DNA of 57,440 bases from ZCTH02-B3 sp036563895 (GCA_036563895.1 DATCLN010000180.1:1-57440), one strand, 5' to 3'. Shown: positions 17,594-28,869, counted from the first letter of the stretch. Notes: generated by a model from the letters alone, not told the origin. Translations and numbers: made by a program.

Positions 17594-18436
17594 TTACTCC
17601 GCTTCCCGCAATGCCGCCAGCAGCTCGTCGTGGATCAGGCCGTTCGAGGCCGCCACGTCGCGCGCCCGCAGATCGAACGGCTCGCCGGTCAGGCTTGTCA
17701 CGCGGCCGCCCGCTTCCTCGACGAGCAGGGAGCCCGCGGCCAGATCCCACGCGTTCAGCCCGTGCTCCCAGAACCCGCTCAGCCTGCCGGCCGCCACATA
17801 GGCCAGATGCAGCGCCGCCGAGCCGCAGACGCGCAGGTTGCGGGCCTTGTGCGCCAGGGTCGACACCTCCCGCGCGTTGAGCCGCATCATCGCCGGATCG
17901 GCGGGGAACCCGGAGGCCAGGAGGCTTTCGCCCAGCGTCCGCTCGGCGGACACCTTCATCCGCTTGCCCCGGATGTAAGCCCCTTTGCCGCGCTCGGCCA
18001 CGAACAGTTCGTCCCTCACGGGATCGTAGACCACGCCGACGATCACCTGTCCGTTCCTCGCCAGCGCGATGGACACCGCAAAAAACGGAAAGCCGTGCAC
18101 GAAATTGGTCGTGCCGTCAATGGGATCGACAATCCACAGGTACTCGGCTTCGATCGCCTTCCTCAGCGCCGCGGCCGACGCTTCCGGCCCCGGCTCGACG
18201 CCTTCCTCCCCCAGAAAGGAATGATGGGGGAAGTGGGTGGCGATCAGATTGCGGATGAGGCGCTCGGTCCCCTTGTCCGCCTCGGTCACCAGATCCTGCC
18301 GCGAATATTTGAAATCGGGTTGTCCCGTCGTTCCGAGTTTCATCTTGATGTATTCGCCGGCCTTGGCCGCGCAGTTGACCGCGACCGCGGTGAAGCTCTT
18401 GCTGCCGACGACCGTTTCCGGGCGGCTCTTGTCCAT
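17594..18436 (-). CDS. Inositol monophosphatase family protein
   Basis: Magnesium-dependent sugar-phosphate phosphatase of the SuhB/IMPase fold, 280 residues. Metal-site motifs are GEEG (residues 87-90 region), WIVDPIDGTTNFVHG, and the later AWDLAAGSLLVEEAGG. Start ATG 18436 follows a perfect AAGGAGGT; the open frame runs 67 codons further upstream without similarity. Substrate could be inositol-1-phosphate, fructose bisphosphate or NADP-type; sequence reading does not decide. Convergent with the hemL-type gene. Confidence 0.9.
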   Translation of the reverse strand: MDKSRPETVVGSKSFTAVAVNCAAKAGEYIKMKLGTTGQPDFKYSRQDLVTEADKGTERLIRNLIATHFPHHSFLGEEGVEPGPEASAAALRKAIEAEYLWIVDPIDGTTNFVHGFPFFAVSIALARNGQVIVGVVYDPVRDELFVAERGKGAYIRGKRMKVSAERTLGESLLASGFPADPAMMRLNAREVSTLAHKARNLRVCGSAALHLAYVAAGRLSGFWEHGLNAWDLAAGSLLVEEAGGRVTSLTGEPFDLRARDVAASNGLIHDELLAALREAE

Positions 18437-18567
18437 GGCGACCTCCTTCGTCATATGCCGGATTCCCGCCGGCCGTTGTGAAGTCAGCGTGAGGTTTTCA
18501 CGACGTTCTCCTTGCAGAATATACGTGAGGGCGCTTCTGCGGTTGCGCGGCCGTCCCCCGCCGGCCG

Positions 18568-19395
18568 TCACATCGTCCGAATCCCCTGATAGATCAAAAA
18601 TCCGGCCATCACCAGCAGCGTCATCCGGAGCAGCCACATCAGCTGCGACCCGCTCAGCCGGGCGGCGATGCGCGCGCCGAGCCGGCCTCCCAGCAACGCG
18701 CCGGGCGCCAGCGCAAGCAGCGCGACCGGTTCGATGTTGCCGTCGAAAAAGTGCATGACGCTGCCCGACAGCGAAGAAAGCAAAATGACGAACATGGAGG
18801 TGGCGGTGGCCACATGGGGCGGAAACCGGTACAAAAGCACCATGAGCGGAACGAACAGCGAACCGCCGCCGATCCCGAACAGCCCCGAAACGAAGCCGAC
18901 GCCCGCGCCGATCAGCAAGGCGGACCAGGCGTTATAGCCGTAAGTGTAGACCTGGCCGGCCCGGTCGCGAAAACTCCGCCGGATCGGCCAACGGATGTCC
19001 GCCGGTTTCAGCCGCTCCCTGGCCACCATGAGCCCGAACATCAAGAGGATGAAGCAGCCGAAAGCGAGCTGAAACGGGCCGTCGGACACCGCATTCGCCC
19101 ATCGGGCGCCAAGGATGGCCGCGGGACCGCTGGTGATGAAAAAGAGCCATCCGCTCCTCCAGTCCACCGTGCCGTGCCGCGCGTACGTCATCGTGGAAGA
19201 CAGAGCCGTGAAAATCAGCACGGCCAGCGAGGTGCCCACGGCCGTCGGGGCGTTCACCGTTTCCCCCGTCAGCCACTGGCCCGCCAGCATGAGGGTCGGC
19301 ACGATGATGACGCCGCCGCCCAAACCTACGATGCTGCCGAATATGGCGGACGCCATCCCAACCAGGAGCAGCGCCGCCACGCTTGCGATGTCCAT
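18568..19395 (-). CDS. TauE/SafE family membrane permease
   Basis: Sulfite exporter TauE/SafE family, 275 residues with about eight hydrophobic segments. Typical glycine-rich repeats GSIVGLGGGVIIVPTL near residue 20-35 and GLFGIGGGSLFVPLMV near 170-185. Members export or import organosulfur anions; the substrate here is unknown. It begins 15 bases after the fabI stop on the same strand with only a weak ribosome site, so it probably depends on fabI transcription. Confidence 0.88.
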   Translation of the reverse strand: MDIASVAALLLVGMASAIFGSIVGLGGGVIIVPTLMLAGQWLTGETVNAPTAVGTSLAVLIFTALSSTMTYARHGTVDWRSGWLFFITSGPAAILGARWANAVSDGPFQLAFGCFILLMFGLMVARERLKPADIRWPIRRSFRDRAGQVYTYGYNAWSALLIGAGVGFVSGLFGIGGGSLFVPLMVLLYRFPPHVATATSMFVILLSSLSGSVMHFFDGNIEPVALLALAPGALLGGRLGARIAARLSGSQLMWLLRMTLLVMAGFLIYQGIRTM

Positions 19396-19410
19396 GGCTG
19401 TCCGGGCCCG

Positions 19411-20181
19411 TCACACTCCAAGAATATGATAGCCGCTGTCCACGTAAATCACTTCACCGGTGATGCCGCGCGCCCAGTCGCTCATGAGGAACAGGGCCGT
19501 GTCGCCCACCTCGGACGCTTCGGTGTTGCGGCGAAGCGGCGCCTTTTCCTCCACCTGCTTCAGGATCGAGTTGAAATCCTTGATTCCTTTCGCCGCAAGG
19601 GTGCGGATCGGACCCGCGGAAATGGCGTTGACGCGAATGCCCCTGGGTCCGAGGTCGGCGGCCAGATACCGCACGGACGCTTCCAGGGCCGCCTTGGCCA
19701 CGCCCATGACGTTGTAATTGCGGACCGCCCGCTGCGATCCGAGGTAGGTCATCGTCACGATGCTGCCGCCTTCCGTCATCAGCGGGTACAGCCGCTGGAC
19801 CACCGCCGTCAGCGAGTAGACGCTGATATCGTGGGCCAGGGCGAACCCGTCGCGGGAAGTATTTACATACTCGCCTTCCAGCTCCTCGGTTTTCGCAAAG
19901 GCGATGCAGTGGGCGATGCCGTGGAGCACGATCCCCTCGTCCTTCAGACGCGCCGCCAGGGCGTCGATTTCCGCGTCGCTGGCGACGTTGCAGGGAAGCA
20001 CCAGCGCGTCGGGAATCGTCTCCGTCAGCCGCCGGACGCGCTCCTCCACCCGTTCGTTTTCGTATGTAATGATCAGCCGCGCGCCCTGTGACAGCAGCGA
20101 CCTCGCGATCGCCCAGGCGATGCTGCGCTCGTTGGCCACGCCCATGACCAGGATGTTTTTGCCGTCCAAAAGTCCGCTCAT
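19411..20181 (-). CDS. fabI: Enoyl-ACP reductase FabI (NADH/NADPH)
   Basis: Last reductive step of each fatty-acid elongation cycle. 256 residues, SDR fold. GVANERSIAWAIA binds the dinucleotide; the active site is Tyr-x6-Lys in YNVMGVAKA with a second Tyr upstream in TYLGS; late motif SAGPIRTLAAKGI. Strong AAGGAGGT ribosome site and a perfect TATAAT -10 (20214-20219 on the minus strand) with a poor -35. I see no FapR box. Target class of triclosan-type inhibitors. Confidence 0.95.
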   Translation of the reverse strand: MSGLLDGKNILVMGVANERSIAWAIARSLLSQGARLIITYENERVEERVRRLTETIPDALVLPCNVASDAEIDALAARLKDEGIVLHGIAHCIAFAKTEELEGEYVNTSRDGFALAHDISVYSLTAVVQRLYPLMTEGGSIVTMTYLGSQRAVRNYNVMGVAKAALEASVRYLAADLGPRGIRVNAISAGPIRTLAAKGIKDFNSILKQVEEKAPLRRNTEASEVGDTALFLMSDWARGITGEVIYVDSGYHILGV

Positions 20182-20274
20182 GGCTTCCCGTTACCTCCTT
20201 ATATATCTGCTTCATTATACCCTACTTTGCCGCGGCAGACCATTTCTACGGGGATGTGTCCCCGGACGTGGCCC

Positions 20275-20352
20275 CGCCGCTCGCCCGCCACCGCCGCTCG
20301 CCCGACACCGCCGCTCGCCCGCCACCGCCGCGCGCCCGACACCGCCGCTTGC
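20275..20352. repeat. 17-bp tandem repeat between fabI promoter and pdxA2 stop
   Basis: Four 17-bp units (20275-20291, 20292-20308, 20309-20325, 20326-20342) of CGCCGCTCGCCCGNCAC plus a partial fifth that reaches the pdxA2 stop codon. Units 1 and 3 are identical and units 2 and 4 differ at one base. No T-run, so not a classical terminator. Confidence 0.85.
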
Positions 20353-21363
20353 CTACTCCCGCGGTTCGCGCCTGGGTGCCAGTTCGGCGGCCGCGCGCAG
20401 GGCGGCAAGCATGCTCCGTTCGTCCGCCAGATTCCTGCCGGCGATATCAAAGGCGGTGCCGTGGTCCACGGACGTGCGGACGATGCCGCCTTTCAGGCCC
20501 ACCGTGATGTTGACCCCTTCCTCGATGCCGAGCACCTTCACGGGCGCGTGCCCCTGGTCGTGGTAACAGGCGACGACGACGTCGAATTCGCCGCGCACGG
20601 CCCGGTAAAACAGCGTGTCCGCGGGATGCGGACCGGAGACGTCGATTCCTTCCTCCGCCGCGCGGCGGATGCCGGGAACCAGCTTCGTTTCCTCTTCCCC
20701 TTCGCCGAACAGTCCGTGCTCCCCCGCATGCGGGTTGATGCCGCACACCGCGATGCGCGGACGGCTCACCCCCGCCCGCTGCAAGGTTTCGTGGGCCAGC
20801 TTGATGACCCGGTAGGTCCGCTCCGGGTTGATCATCCCGATCGCCCTGATGAGCCCCACGTGAGTGGTCAGATGGATGACTTTCAGATTGCCCGTGGCCA
20901 GCATCATGGCGTAATCGGTCGTACCGGTCAGCTCGGCCAAAATCTCGGTATGCCCCGGATACCGGTGCCCCGCCAGGTGCAACGCTTCCTTGTTCAGGGG
21001 AGCGGTGCAGATGGCATCGATGTCGCCCCGCCGGGCCAGCTCCACGGCTTTCGCGACGAAGCGGAACGCTGCGTCCCCGGCCGCCGCACTGAGCCGTCCG
21101 AACGGCAAATCCTCCGGCAGAAGATCCAGATCGAGGCAGTCGATTTCCCCGTGGACGAAACGGGCCTCCCCCACCTCGCGAATCGCCCGGACCGCGATGC
21201 CGTCCGCCCCGACGATGCCGGCCGCCCGGCGCAGGATTTTGGCGTCGCCGATCACCACGGGCCGGCACATCCGGTACACCGATTCATGCCGCAGGGCCTT
21301 GACAATCACCTCGGGGCCGATCCCCGCCGCGTCCCCCATCGTGATGCCGACAATCGGTCTCAT
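20353..21363 (-). CDS. pdxA2: 4-phospho-D-threonate/D-erythronate dehydrogenase, PdxA2 type
   Basis: 336-residue PdxA-fold oxidoreductase. It begins PIVGITMGDAAGIGPEV and has the metal-binding YHDQGHAPVK and the NITVGLKGGIVRTSVDHGTAFDIAG segment. Next to a DUF1537 kinase, PdxA homologues usually act in four-carbon sugar acid catabolism, oxidising and decarboxylating 4-phospho-D-threonate or -erythronate to dihydroxyacetone phosphate, instead of making vitamin B6 (established for the pair). The ATG overlaps the kinase stop as ATGA, so they are coupled. A true PdxA for B6 is unlikely since Firmicutes of this group use PdxST. Confidence 0.85.
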   Translation of the reverse strand: MRPIVGITMGDAAGIGPEVIVKALRHESVYRMCRPVVIGDAKILRRAAGIVGADGIAVRAIREVGEARFVHGEIDCLDLDLLPEDLPFGRLSAAAGDAAFRFVAKAVELARRGDIDAICTAPLNKEALHLAGHRYPGHTEILAELTGTTDYAMMLATGNLKVIHLTTHVGLIRAIGMINPERTYRVIKLAHETLQRAGVSRPRIAVCGINPHAGEHGLFGEGEEETKLVPGIRRAAEEGIDVSGPHPADTLFYRAVRGEFDVVVACYHDQGHAPVKVLGIEEGVNITVGLKGGIVRTSVDHGTAFDIAGRNLADERSMLAALRAAAELAPRREPRE

Positions 21364-22661
21364 GACACGTCTTCCCTCCGGAAAAAGCGCAGGGCATTAC
21401 ACAGCACCTGTTCGCTTCCGAATCCGCCCGCCTTGGTGACGACCCACCGCTCCCCGGCGTCGACCAGCCTTCCGACGGGCACGCCGGGTTCCAGCTCGCC
21501 GGCGAGCTCGATCGCCCGCGCCCCCAGGCGCAGGCACACCTGCCTGGCCGTGTCTCCGCCGGTCAACACCAGATGGCGGAAGCCAAACCCGTTGACGATC
21601 CCGGCCACAAGCTCTCCCAGCGCACGGCTGACGACGCCGCTGACGGCCCCCTCGTCCATGCCCAGACCGGCACCCTCTCGCCGCGCACGTTCCACGTCTT
21701 CCGCGCTGCCGGACGAATACAGCACCAGCGCCCGCGGCGCAGCGCGCATCGCCTCCTCCGCCGCCCGCCGGAGGCGGTCCAGTTCCCGCCTTCGGGACTC
21801 CTCTTCCAAGACCCTTTCGGAACGCATTTCGAAGCCGGCGACGCCCGGCAGGCGCAGGACGGCTTCCAGCTGGCGCCGGGACCGCGAGTTGACGCTGCCC
21901 ACCGCCATGCACACCGTTCCGCTGCCATCCGGAACAGGAGGGAGGGGCTTGTCCTTTCCTTGACACGTTGACAACCTCGCGGCGAGCGCACGCGCCAGCC
22001 CCGCCGATCCCGCCCACACGACGCGGCATCCCGACCGCTCGACCGCCGAGACGATAAGCCCGAGATCGGCATCCGTTTCCGCGTCGAACAAGAGGTACGG
22101 GATCCGCTCCCCGCGGCATCGGCGGATTTTTTCCTCCAGAACCCCGCCGTCTCCCCGGAGTTCCTCCGCCGTCACCACCGCCACCGGTTGATCCGACTGC
22201 CGGCCCAGCACATCGGGCAGAAAAGACAGGCCGACCGGGTGTTTCGGATCGCGGCCCGCATCCGTCTCGTGCAGCGGGACACCGTGCACAAACATGTGCC
22301 CTCCCCGTACCACCCTGCCGGCCTCGGGAAAGGAAGGCGCGAGCACGATGAAATCCGGCCGGACATGCCGGTACACCGCGTCCAGTTCCGCGCCGATGTT
22401 TCCCCGCATGGTGGAGTCGATCTTTTTATAAAAAATATCGCATTTTTCCCGCAGAAGCAGGCCGCACGCTTCCGCCACGCGGCCGTAAGCCTCTTCCGCA
22501 GACAGTGAGCGGCTGTCGGTGTCGACCGCGACGACGTCGGACAGCGTGCCCGGCCGCTTCCCGGCATCCAGCAGCACAGTCGTTGCAAACCCGCATCTTG
22601 CCATCTGCACGCCCGTGTCGCATGCTCCGGTCAAATCGTCCGCGAGAATGGCGATCCGCAT
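21360..22661 (-). CDS. Four-carbon sugar acid kinase, DUF1537 family (DtnK/DenK type)
   Basis: 433 residues. N-terminal domain begins RIAILADDLTGACDTGVQMA with DTDSRSLSAEEA and KIDSTMRGNIGAELDA; C-terminal nucleotide-binding domain ends VLTGGDTARQVC and TKAGGFG. The family phosphorylates D-threonate, D-erythronate, L-threonate or 3-oxo-sugar acids. With the PdxA2 partner, D-threonate or D-erythronate is the best guess. No transporter or regulator for such acids lies adjacent, so the inducer is unclear. Confidence 0.88.
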   Translation of the reverse strand: MRIAILADDLTGACDTGVQMARCGFATTVLLDAGKRPGTLSDVVAVDTDSRSLSAEEAYGRVAEACGLLLREKCDIFYKKIDSTMRGNIGAELDAVYRHVRPDFIVLAPSFPEAGRVVRGGHMFVHGVPLHETDAGRDPKHPVGLSFLPDVLGRQSDQPVAVVTAEELRGDGGVLEEKIRRCRGERIPYLLFDAETDADLGLIVSAVERSGCRVVWAGSAGLARALAARLSTCQGKDKPLPPVPDGSGTVCMAVGSVNSRSRRQLEAVLRLPGVAGFEMRSERVLEEESRRRELDRLRRAAEEAMRAAPRALVLYSSGSAEDVERARREGAGLGMDEGAVSGVVSRALGELVAGIVNGFGFRHLVLTGGDTARQVCLRLGARAIELAGELEPGVPVGRLVDAGERWVVTKAGGFGSEQVLCNALRFFRREDVS

Positions 22662-22695
22662 GGGGTCCTGCTCCTTTCCCGCCGCTGCCGGCCTC

Positions 22696-23853
22696 TCATT
22701 CCCTCTCGCCGTACTTCAGCGACTGCCGCTCCCGGAACCGCTCCAGCGCCAGCCGGATCAGCTCGTCGAGGAGCTCCGGGTACGACAGGCCGGACGCCTT
22801 CCACAGCTGCGGGTACATGCTGAACTGCGTAAAGCCCGGCATCGTGTTGACCTCGTTGATCAGGAGCTTGCCGTCGCTGCGCCGCAGGAAGAAATCCGCA
22901 CGGCACAGCCCCGAGCAGTCGATGGCGCGGAACGCCCGGACGGCCATGGCGCGCGCTTCCTCGGCGGTCTCCGGCGGAATCTCCGCCGGAATGATCATGA
23001 CGGACTTGCCGTCCACGTATTTGGCGTTGTAATCGTAATATTCGTTGGAACTGACGATTTCCCCCGGCACGGAGGCGCGCGGTTCGTCGTTGCCCAGCAC
23101 GCTCACTTCGATCTCGCGGGCGTCGATGAATTCCTCCACAAGCACCTTGCGGTCGAACTGCAACGCCTTTTCAATGGCCGCCGCAAGTTCCTCCCGCTTG
23201 CGCGCCTTGGAGACGCCGACGCTGGACCCGAGATTGGCCGGTTTGACGAAACAGGGGTATCCCAGCCGCTCTTCCGCCTCGGCGAGAATCCGCTCCCGGT
23301 CCCTGTTCCACTCGTATTTCGTAAAATGGATGAAATTCGCCACCGGCAGACCGGCCTGCCGGAACAGCTGCTTCATGATCACCTTGTCCATCCCGGCCGC
23401 GGAGGCGAGCACGCCGGCTCCCACGTACGGGACGCCCGCCATCTCGAACAGGCCCTGGATTGTGCCGTCTTCGCCGAAGGTGCCGTGCAGGAGCGGAAAC
23501 ATCACGTCAATGGCCGGACCGTCCTCTTCCCGTCCCGCTTCTTCCCGCTCCGCCTCTGCCAGCATGCCACGCACGAAGGGAATGATGGCGGACGCGCCCG
23601 TCGCCGGATGTATGTCACCGCCGGCAGCTGCGCCGGCTTCGCCGGGCCCAAGCATCAGCTGTTCCACCGATTCCGGCGGCGCCGTCAGCGGAGGGCCGGA
23701 GCGCCATTTTCCCTGTTTGTCAATAAAAAAAGGAATCAGTTCGTAACGTCCGTAATCAAAAGCCCGGGCCACCGACAGCGCGGTCTGCAGCGAGACCTCG
23801 TGTTCCCCCGAGCGCCCTCCGTAAACGAGGCCGACGCGAATTTTCCGCCCCAT
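22696..23853 (-). CDS. ddl: D-alanine--D-alanine ligase Ddl
   Basis: ATP-grasp ligase making the D-Ala-D-Ala end of peptidoglycan precursors. 385 residues. Motifs: VGLVYGGRSGEHEVSL, FPLLHGTFGEDGTIQG, PCFVKPANLGSSVGVSK, EVNTMPGFT. A region at about 70-110 is a low-complexity Gly/Ala/Glu insertion. Near the active site the usual Tyr/Phe position reads NEYYDYNAKY, the Tyr form associated with D-Ala rather than D-lactate. Start ATG 23853 behind GGAGGTTGGGGA. Confidence 0.95.
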   Translation of the reverse strand: MGRKIRVGLVYGGRSGEHEVSLQTALSVARAFDYGRYELIPFFIDKQGKWRSGPPLTAPPESVEQLMLGPGEAGAAAGGDIHPATGASAIIPFVRGMLAEAEREEAGREEDGPAIDVMFPLLHGTFGEDGTIQGLFEMAGVPYVGAGVLASAAGMDKVIMKQLFRQAGLPVANFIHFTKYEWNRDRERILAEAEERLGYPCFVKPANLGSSVGVSKARKREELAAAIEKALQFDRKVLVEEFIDAREIEVSVLGNDEPRASVPGEIVSSNEYYDYNAKYVDGKSVMIIPAEIPPETAEEARAMAVRAFRAIDCSGLCRADFFLRRSDGKLLINEVNTMPGFTQFSMYPQLWKASGLSYPELLDELIRLALERFRERQSLKYGERE

Positions 23854-23935
23854 TCCCCAACCTCCGATTGTCCAGTTTGAAAACTCTCCGGGCCGCCGAA
23901 CCGCCGGTTTTCGTCCCCGCCGGCGGAGACCGCCC

Positions 23936-24991
23936 CTAAAACTCGTCCGCCACGTGGAAAAAAGCGTATCTCGTCGCTTCCGTCCAGGCGTAGGAATCCC
24001 GGTAGTCCCAGTAGCGCCGGCGGCTGTTCACCGTGTTGGCGTTGACGAGCGGCGCGCCTTCGGGCGTGAATCCGGTCACCACCGTCGTGTGCCGGTAGGT
24101 GCCCGACCCGTCCCAGTCGTAGCAGATGACATCGCCGAGCGCCAGTTCATGCGGAGACGCGACGCGCTCCGCCCGCAGGCCGAAAGCGCGCGGTCGGGAC
24201 AGATAACCCGTCAGGGCGTTGGCGACCGCCCAGCTGTAGCTCCACCACTCCCTGCCGTTCTGCCGCCCCTTGTACCACCAGCCCGATTCCCTTCTCCCAG
24301 TATAGTTCATCGGTGCGCCGCCCGCAAAGAGACATTGCGAGACGTAATTCGTGCAGTTGACCTCGAAGGTCTCGTATTCGGGGTTGCTGCGATTCCACCA
24401 CAGATCGGCGTAGGCGACCGCCTGTTCGCGCCGGTAGGGAATGCCCCGGTACGCGTCCCACTCACCCGTATACAACCGAAATTTGCGGACCGCCTGCGGA
24501 TGAAAGTACGGCGCCGGAGCCACGCCGGAACCGCGCCCGTAAACCGGAAAAACCGCGCCGCCCTCTGCTTCCGCCTCCGCGCCCGTTTCCAGCCACACCG
24601 CCTCCCTCTCCGCGGCAAGCGGTTCGACCCGGTCCAGCCGCCAGACCCTGCCCATGCGGATGAACCGGAGGCGCTCGCGTTCTACGCGTTCTTCGAGCCA
24701 CGGCCGCTCCCGCTGCTTCCAGGACCGGATGTGGTGCAGCTCCACATCGACGAGGACTTCCCGGTCCCCGGCCGCCTGCCGCACGATCCTGGCCCGCAGC
24801 TCGCTGCGCACCGGCGCGATGCCCTCGGTCCGGTTCCGCTCCGCGGACGCCGCCAGCCGGCGGACAAGCCGCCGGCGGTGCTCGGGGTCCCGCACCGCGT
24901 CCAGCGGCTGCGGATCTTCCCGCACGCAGGCTTCGTTCAGCGCGTTCACATAATCGGCCAGCGCCTGCTTCCACGGCTCGCGCTCCGCCAT
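23936..24991 (-). CDS. Putative amidase domain protein (NlpC/P60-like Amidase_6 type)
   Basis: 351 residues. N-terminal half is charged, Arg/Glu-rich and helical. From about 190 it shows the pattern of the putative amidase domain: YRREQAVAYADLWWNRSNPEYETFEVNCTNYVSQ in two parts, with the candidate nucleophile Cys in NCTNYVSQCL, then GDVICYDWDGSGTYRHTTVVTG carrying the His, and a late Asn in NANTVN. No signal peptide is visible. Start ATG 24991 (GGGAGTGAGG upstream) instead of GTG 25009. Substrate unknown; may act on peptidoglycan peptides. Confidence 0.75.
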   Translation of the reverse strand: MAEREPWKQALADYVNALNEACVREDPQPLDAVRDPEHRRRLVRRLAASAERNRTEGIAPVRSELRARIVRQAAGDREVLVDVELHHIRSWKQRERPWLEERVERERLRFIRMGRVWRLDRVEPLAAEREAVWLETGAEAEAEGGAVFPVYGRGSGVAPAPYFHPQAVRKFRLYTGEWDAYRGIPYRREQAVAYADLWWNRSNPEYETFEVNCTNYVSQCLFAGGAPMNYTGRRESGWWYKGRQNGREWWSYSWAVANALTGYLSRPRAFGLRAERVASPHELALGDVICYDWDGSGTYRHTTVVTGFTPEGAPLVNANTVNSRRRYWDYRDSYAWTEATRYAFFHVADEF

Positions 24992-25151
24992 CGGCCTCAC
25001 TCCCGGCACCGAAAATCCGCCCTACATTCCAGATTTATGCCGGCGGTTTTCCCAATAAAACCTGTGCCTCCCGCCGGCCTCGGCGCCGGCGGAGGCCGGA
25101 ATGGCGGCGGCGAACCGGTGCCGGCGGTCCCGGCGGCGGACTGATGTTCGG

Positions 25152-25184
25152 CCAAGTCCCGTCCAAGTCTCGTCCAAGTCCCGT
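25152..25184. repeat. 11-bp tandem repeat, three units
   Basis: CCAAGTCCCGT, CCAAGTCTCGT, CCAAGTCCCGT in direct succession, just upstream of the 52-bp array and downstream (in coding sense upstream) of the amidase gene. Confidence 0.85.
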
Positions 25185-25205
25185 GAAGGGTTCGGCGGAA
25201 ATTTT

Positions 25206-25412
25206 GAGTCGAATTTTTAACTATATCGCGCCCCCATCCCCCTCGATTGCGGCTTTTTAGTCGTTTTTTTGACTCCGTTGGGCTCCCGGCCTCTTCAGAA
25301 CCGGCTTTATCGTCACTTTTTTGACTAAAATCCTTAAATTTAGCTTCCGAACGCACTTCTGAAGTCAATTTTTCGACTATAATCGCACGTTCCAGCTACA
25401 GTCTTTTCCGGT
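25206..25412. repeat. Array of four short palindromes at 52-bp period
   Basis: Four copies of an element close to AGTCRWTTTTTTGACTA, centred near 25214, 25267, 25319 and 25370, so 51-53 bases apart. Each has AGTC (or GTCA/GAGTC) on the left and GACT (AACT in copy 1) on the right of a T-rich core. The 35-base stretches between them are only loosely alike, with recurring CGGCTTT or CACTTCT near their ends. Copies 1, 3 and 4 run into TATAT, TAAAAT and TATAAT, so copy 4 also makes a possible -10 at 25378-25383. No function recognised. Confidence 0.7.
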
Positions 25413-25441
25413 TCGCCCGATCCGTCCCGGCTCCCCCCCCG

Positions 25442-25764
25442 TTGCGTTTTGGTGTAATTACTTTTATCGGCTTCGCTCTGGTTTTATCGGCCTTGTATGT
25501 CGGCGCGGGAATCACGGGCCGGTCGATGGAAGTGCCGGACTCGGCGGTGATCGCCAGCGGAGACGGCTTCATCATTACGGCCGGAGACTTCCGCCGGTAC
25601 GCGGCAAGCGTCGCACTCATGGAACGGGCTGATGGCCGGACCGTTCATAAAAACCGCCTGGAAATGCTCCGGGACATGATCAAATGGGAGCTGACCGGGA
25701 CGCGTTGCTGGCCGGCGCGCTGGACCGCATCGCCATCGACTACGCGATCCTCGGCCGGATCTGA
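25442..25764 (+). pseudogene. Broken gene for a small membrane-anchored protein (SurA-N-like?)
   Basis: From a TTG at 25442 the frame encodes a hydrophobic segment (VITFIGFALVLSALYVGAG) and a following stretch (AVIASGDGFIITAGDFRRY) that recalls the start of SurA/PrsA-type chaperone domains. Near 25688 the frame changes: the continuing sense is in another frame (ADRDALLAGALDRIAIDYA...) and ends at TGA 25762-25764. The start also lacks a ribosome site and follows a run of eight C. So both the start and the interior look damaged. The remainder of the open frame to 25960 is shadow sequence. Could be a sequencing error, but the poor start argues for decay. Confidence 0.45.
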
Positions 25765-25913
25765 CGATGCACGGGGCGTGTTTGCCAAACGGGGCGGACC
25801 CGCCCATGTCGTTTCTTTGTGCCGGACCAGCCCGGGTCCTCCGCCCGATTCCGCCCGAACGACCGCCGAATCTCCGCCCCGCCTTCCCGCCGGACGCCCG
25901 GATTTTCCGCATC

Positions 25914-25942
25914 TTTACACGAACGGGATGAAACAATATACT
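25914..25942 (+). promoter_or_regulatory. Aconitase gene promoter
   Basis: TTTACA (25914-25919), 17-bp spacer, TATACT (25937-25942), followed by a leader of about 65 bases that contains a 17-bp palindrome. Confidence 0.75.
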
Positions 25943-25973
25943 GGTAGTGTACAGTTTTAATTTTTGAAATTGA

Positions 25974-25990
25974 GTTTCACTCTATGAAAC
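25974..25990 (+). promoter_or_regulatory. Palindromic operator in the aconitase leader (candidate IclR-family site)
   Basis: GTTTCACTCTATGAAAC: 6-bp arms GTTTCA/TGAAAC with a 5-base centre, about 25 bases after the expected transcription start. It matches at 16 of 17 bases the palindrome at 43082-43098 in the promoter of the IclR regulator gene. Position after the start suits repression. Confidence 0.65.
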
Positions 25991-26014
25991 ACCAAGGCAG
26001 GGGGTTATGCCACC

Positions 26015-28723
<2,709 letters not shown>

Positions 28724-28744
28724 CGCCGAAGTTTCGCATACACC

Positions 28745-28799
28745 GCGCAAAAGGGCTTCCGCTCAAGCGTTTCGCTCGGGCGGAAGCCCATTTTTGCGC
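28745..28799. terminator. Terminator after aconitase gene
   Basis: Arms GCGCAAAAGGGCTTCCGC (28745-28762) and GCGGAAGCCCATTTTTGCGC (28780-28799) around a 17-base loop, with A/T tracts inside the stem so that it can serve both strands. The mgtC-like gene converges from the other side. Confidence 0.85.
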
Positions 28800-28869
28800 T
28801 TGCCGGAGCCCCTTTCGCACTTGACCGGGGGCCATTTTCGCTTAACCATGATGGCATGGTTTTTTCCAT

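Noticed and set aside
21360..22119. Alternative reading of the kinase region as other minus-strand frames
   Set aside because: They are low-complexity Arg/Gly shadows; the DUF1537 frame has all conserved motifs.
25206..25412. Possible CRISPR array because of regular 52-bp spacing
   Set aside because: The repeated core is only about 17 bp and variable, spacers resemble each other, and no cas genes are nearby.
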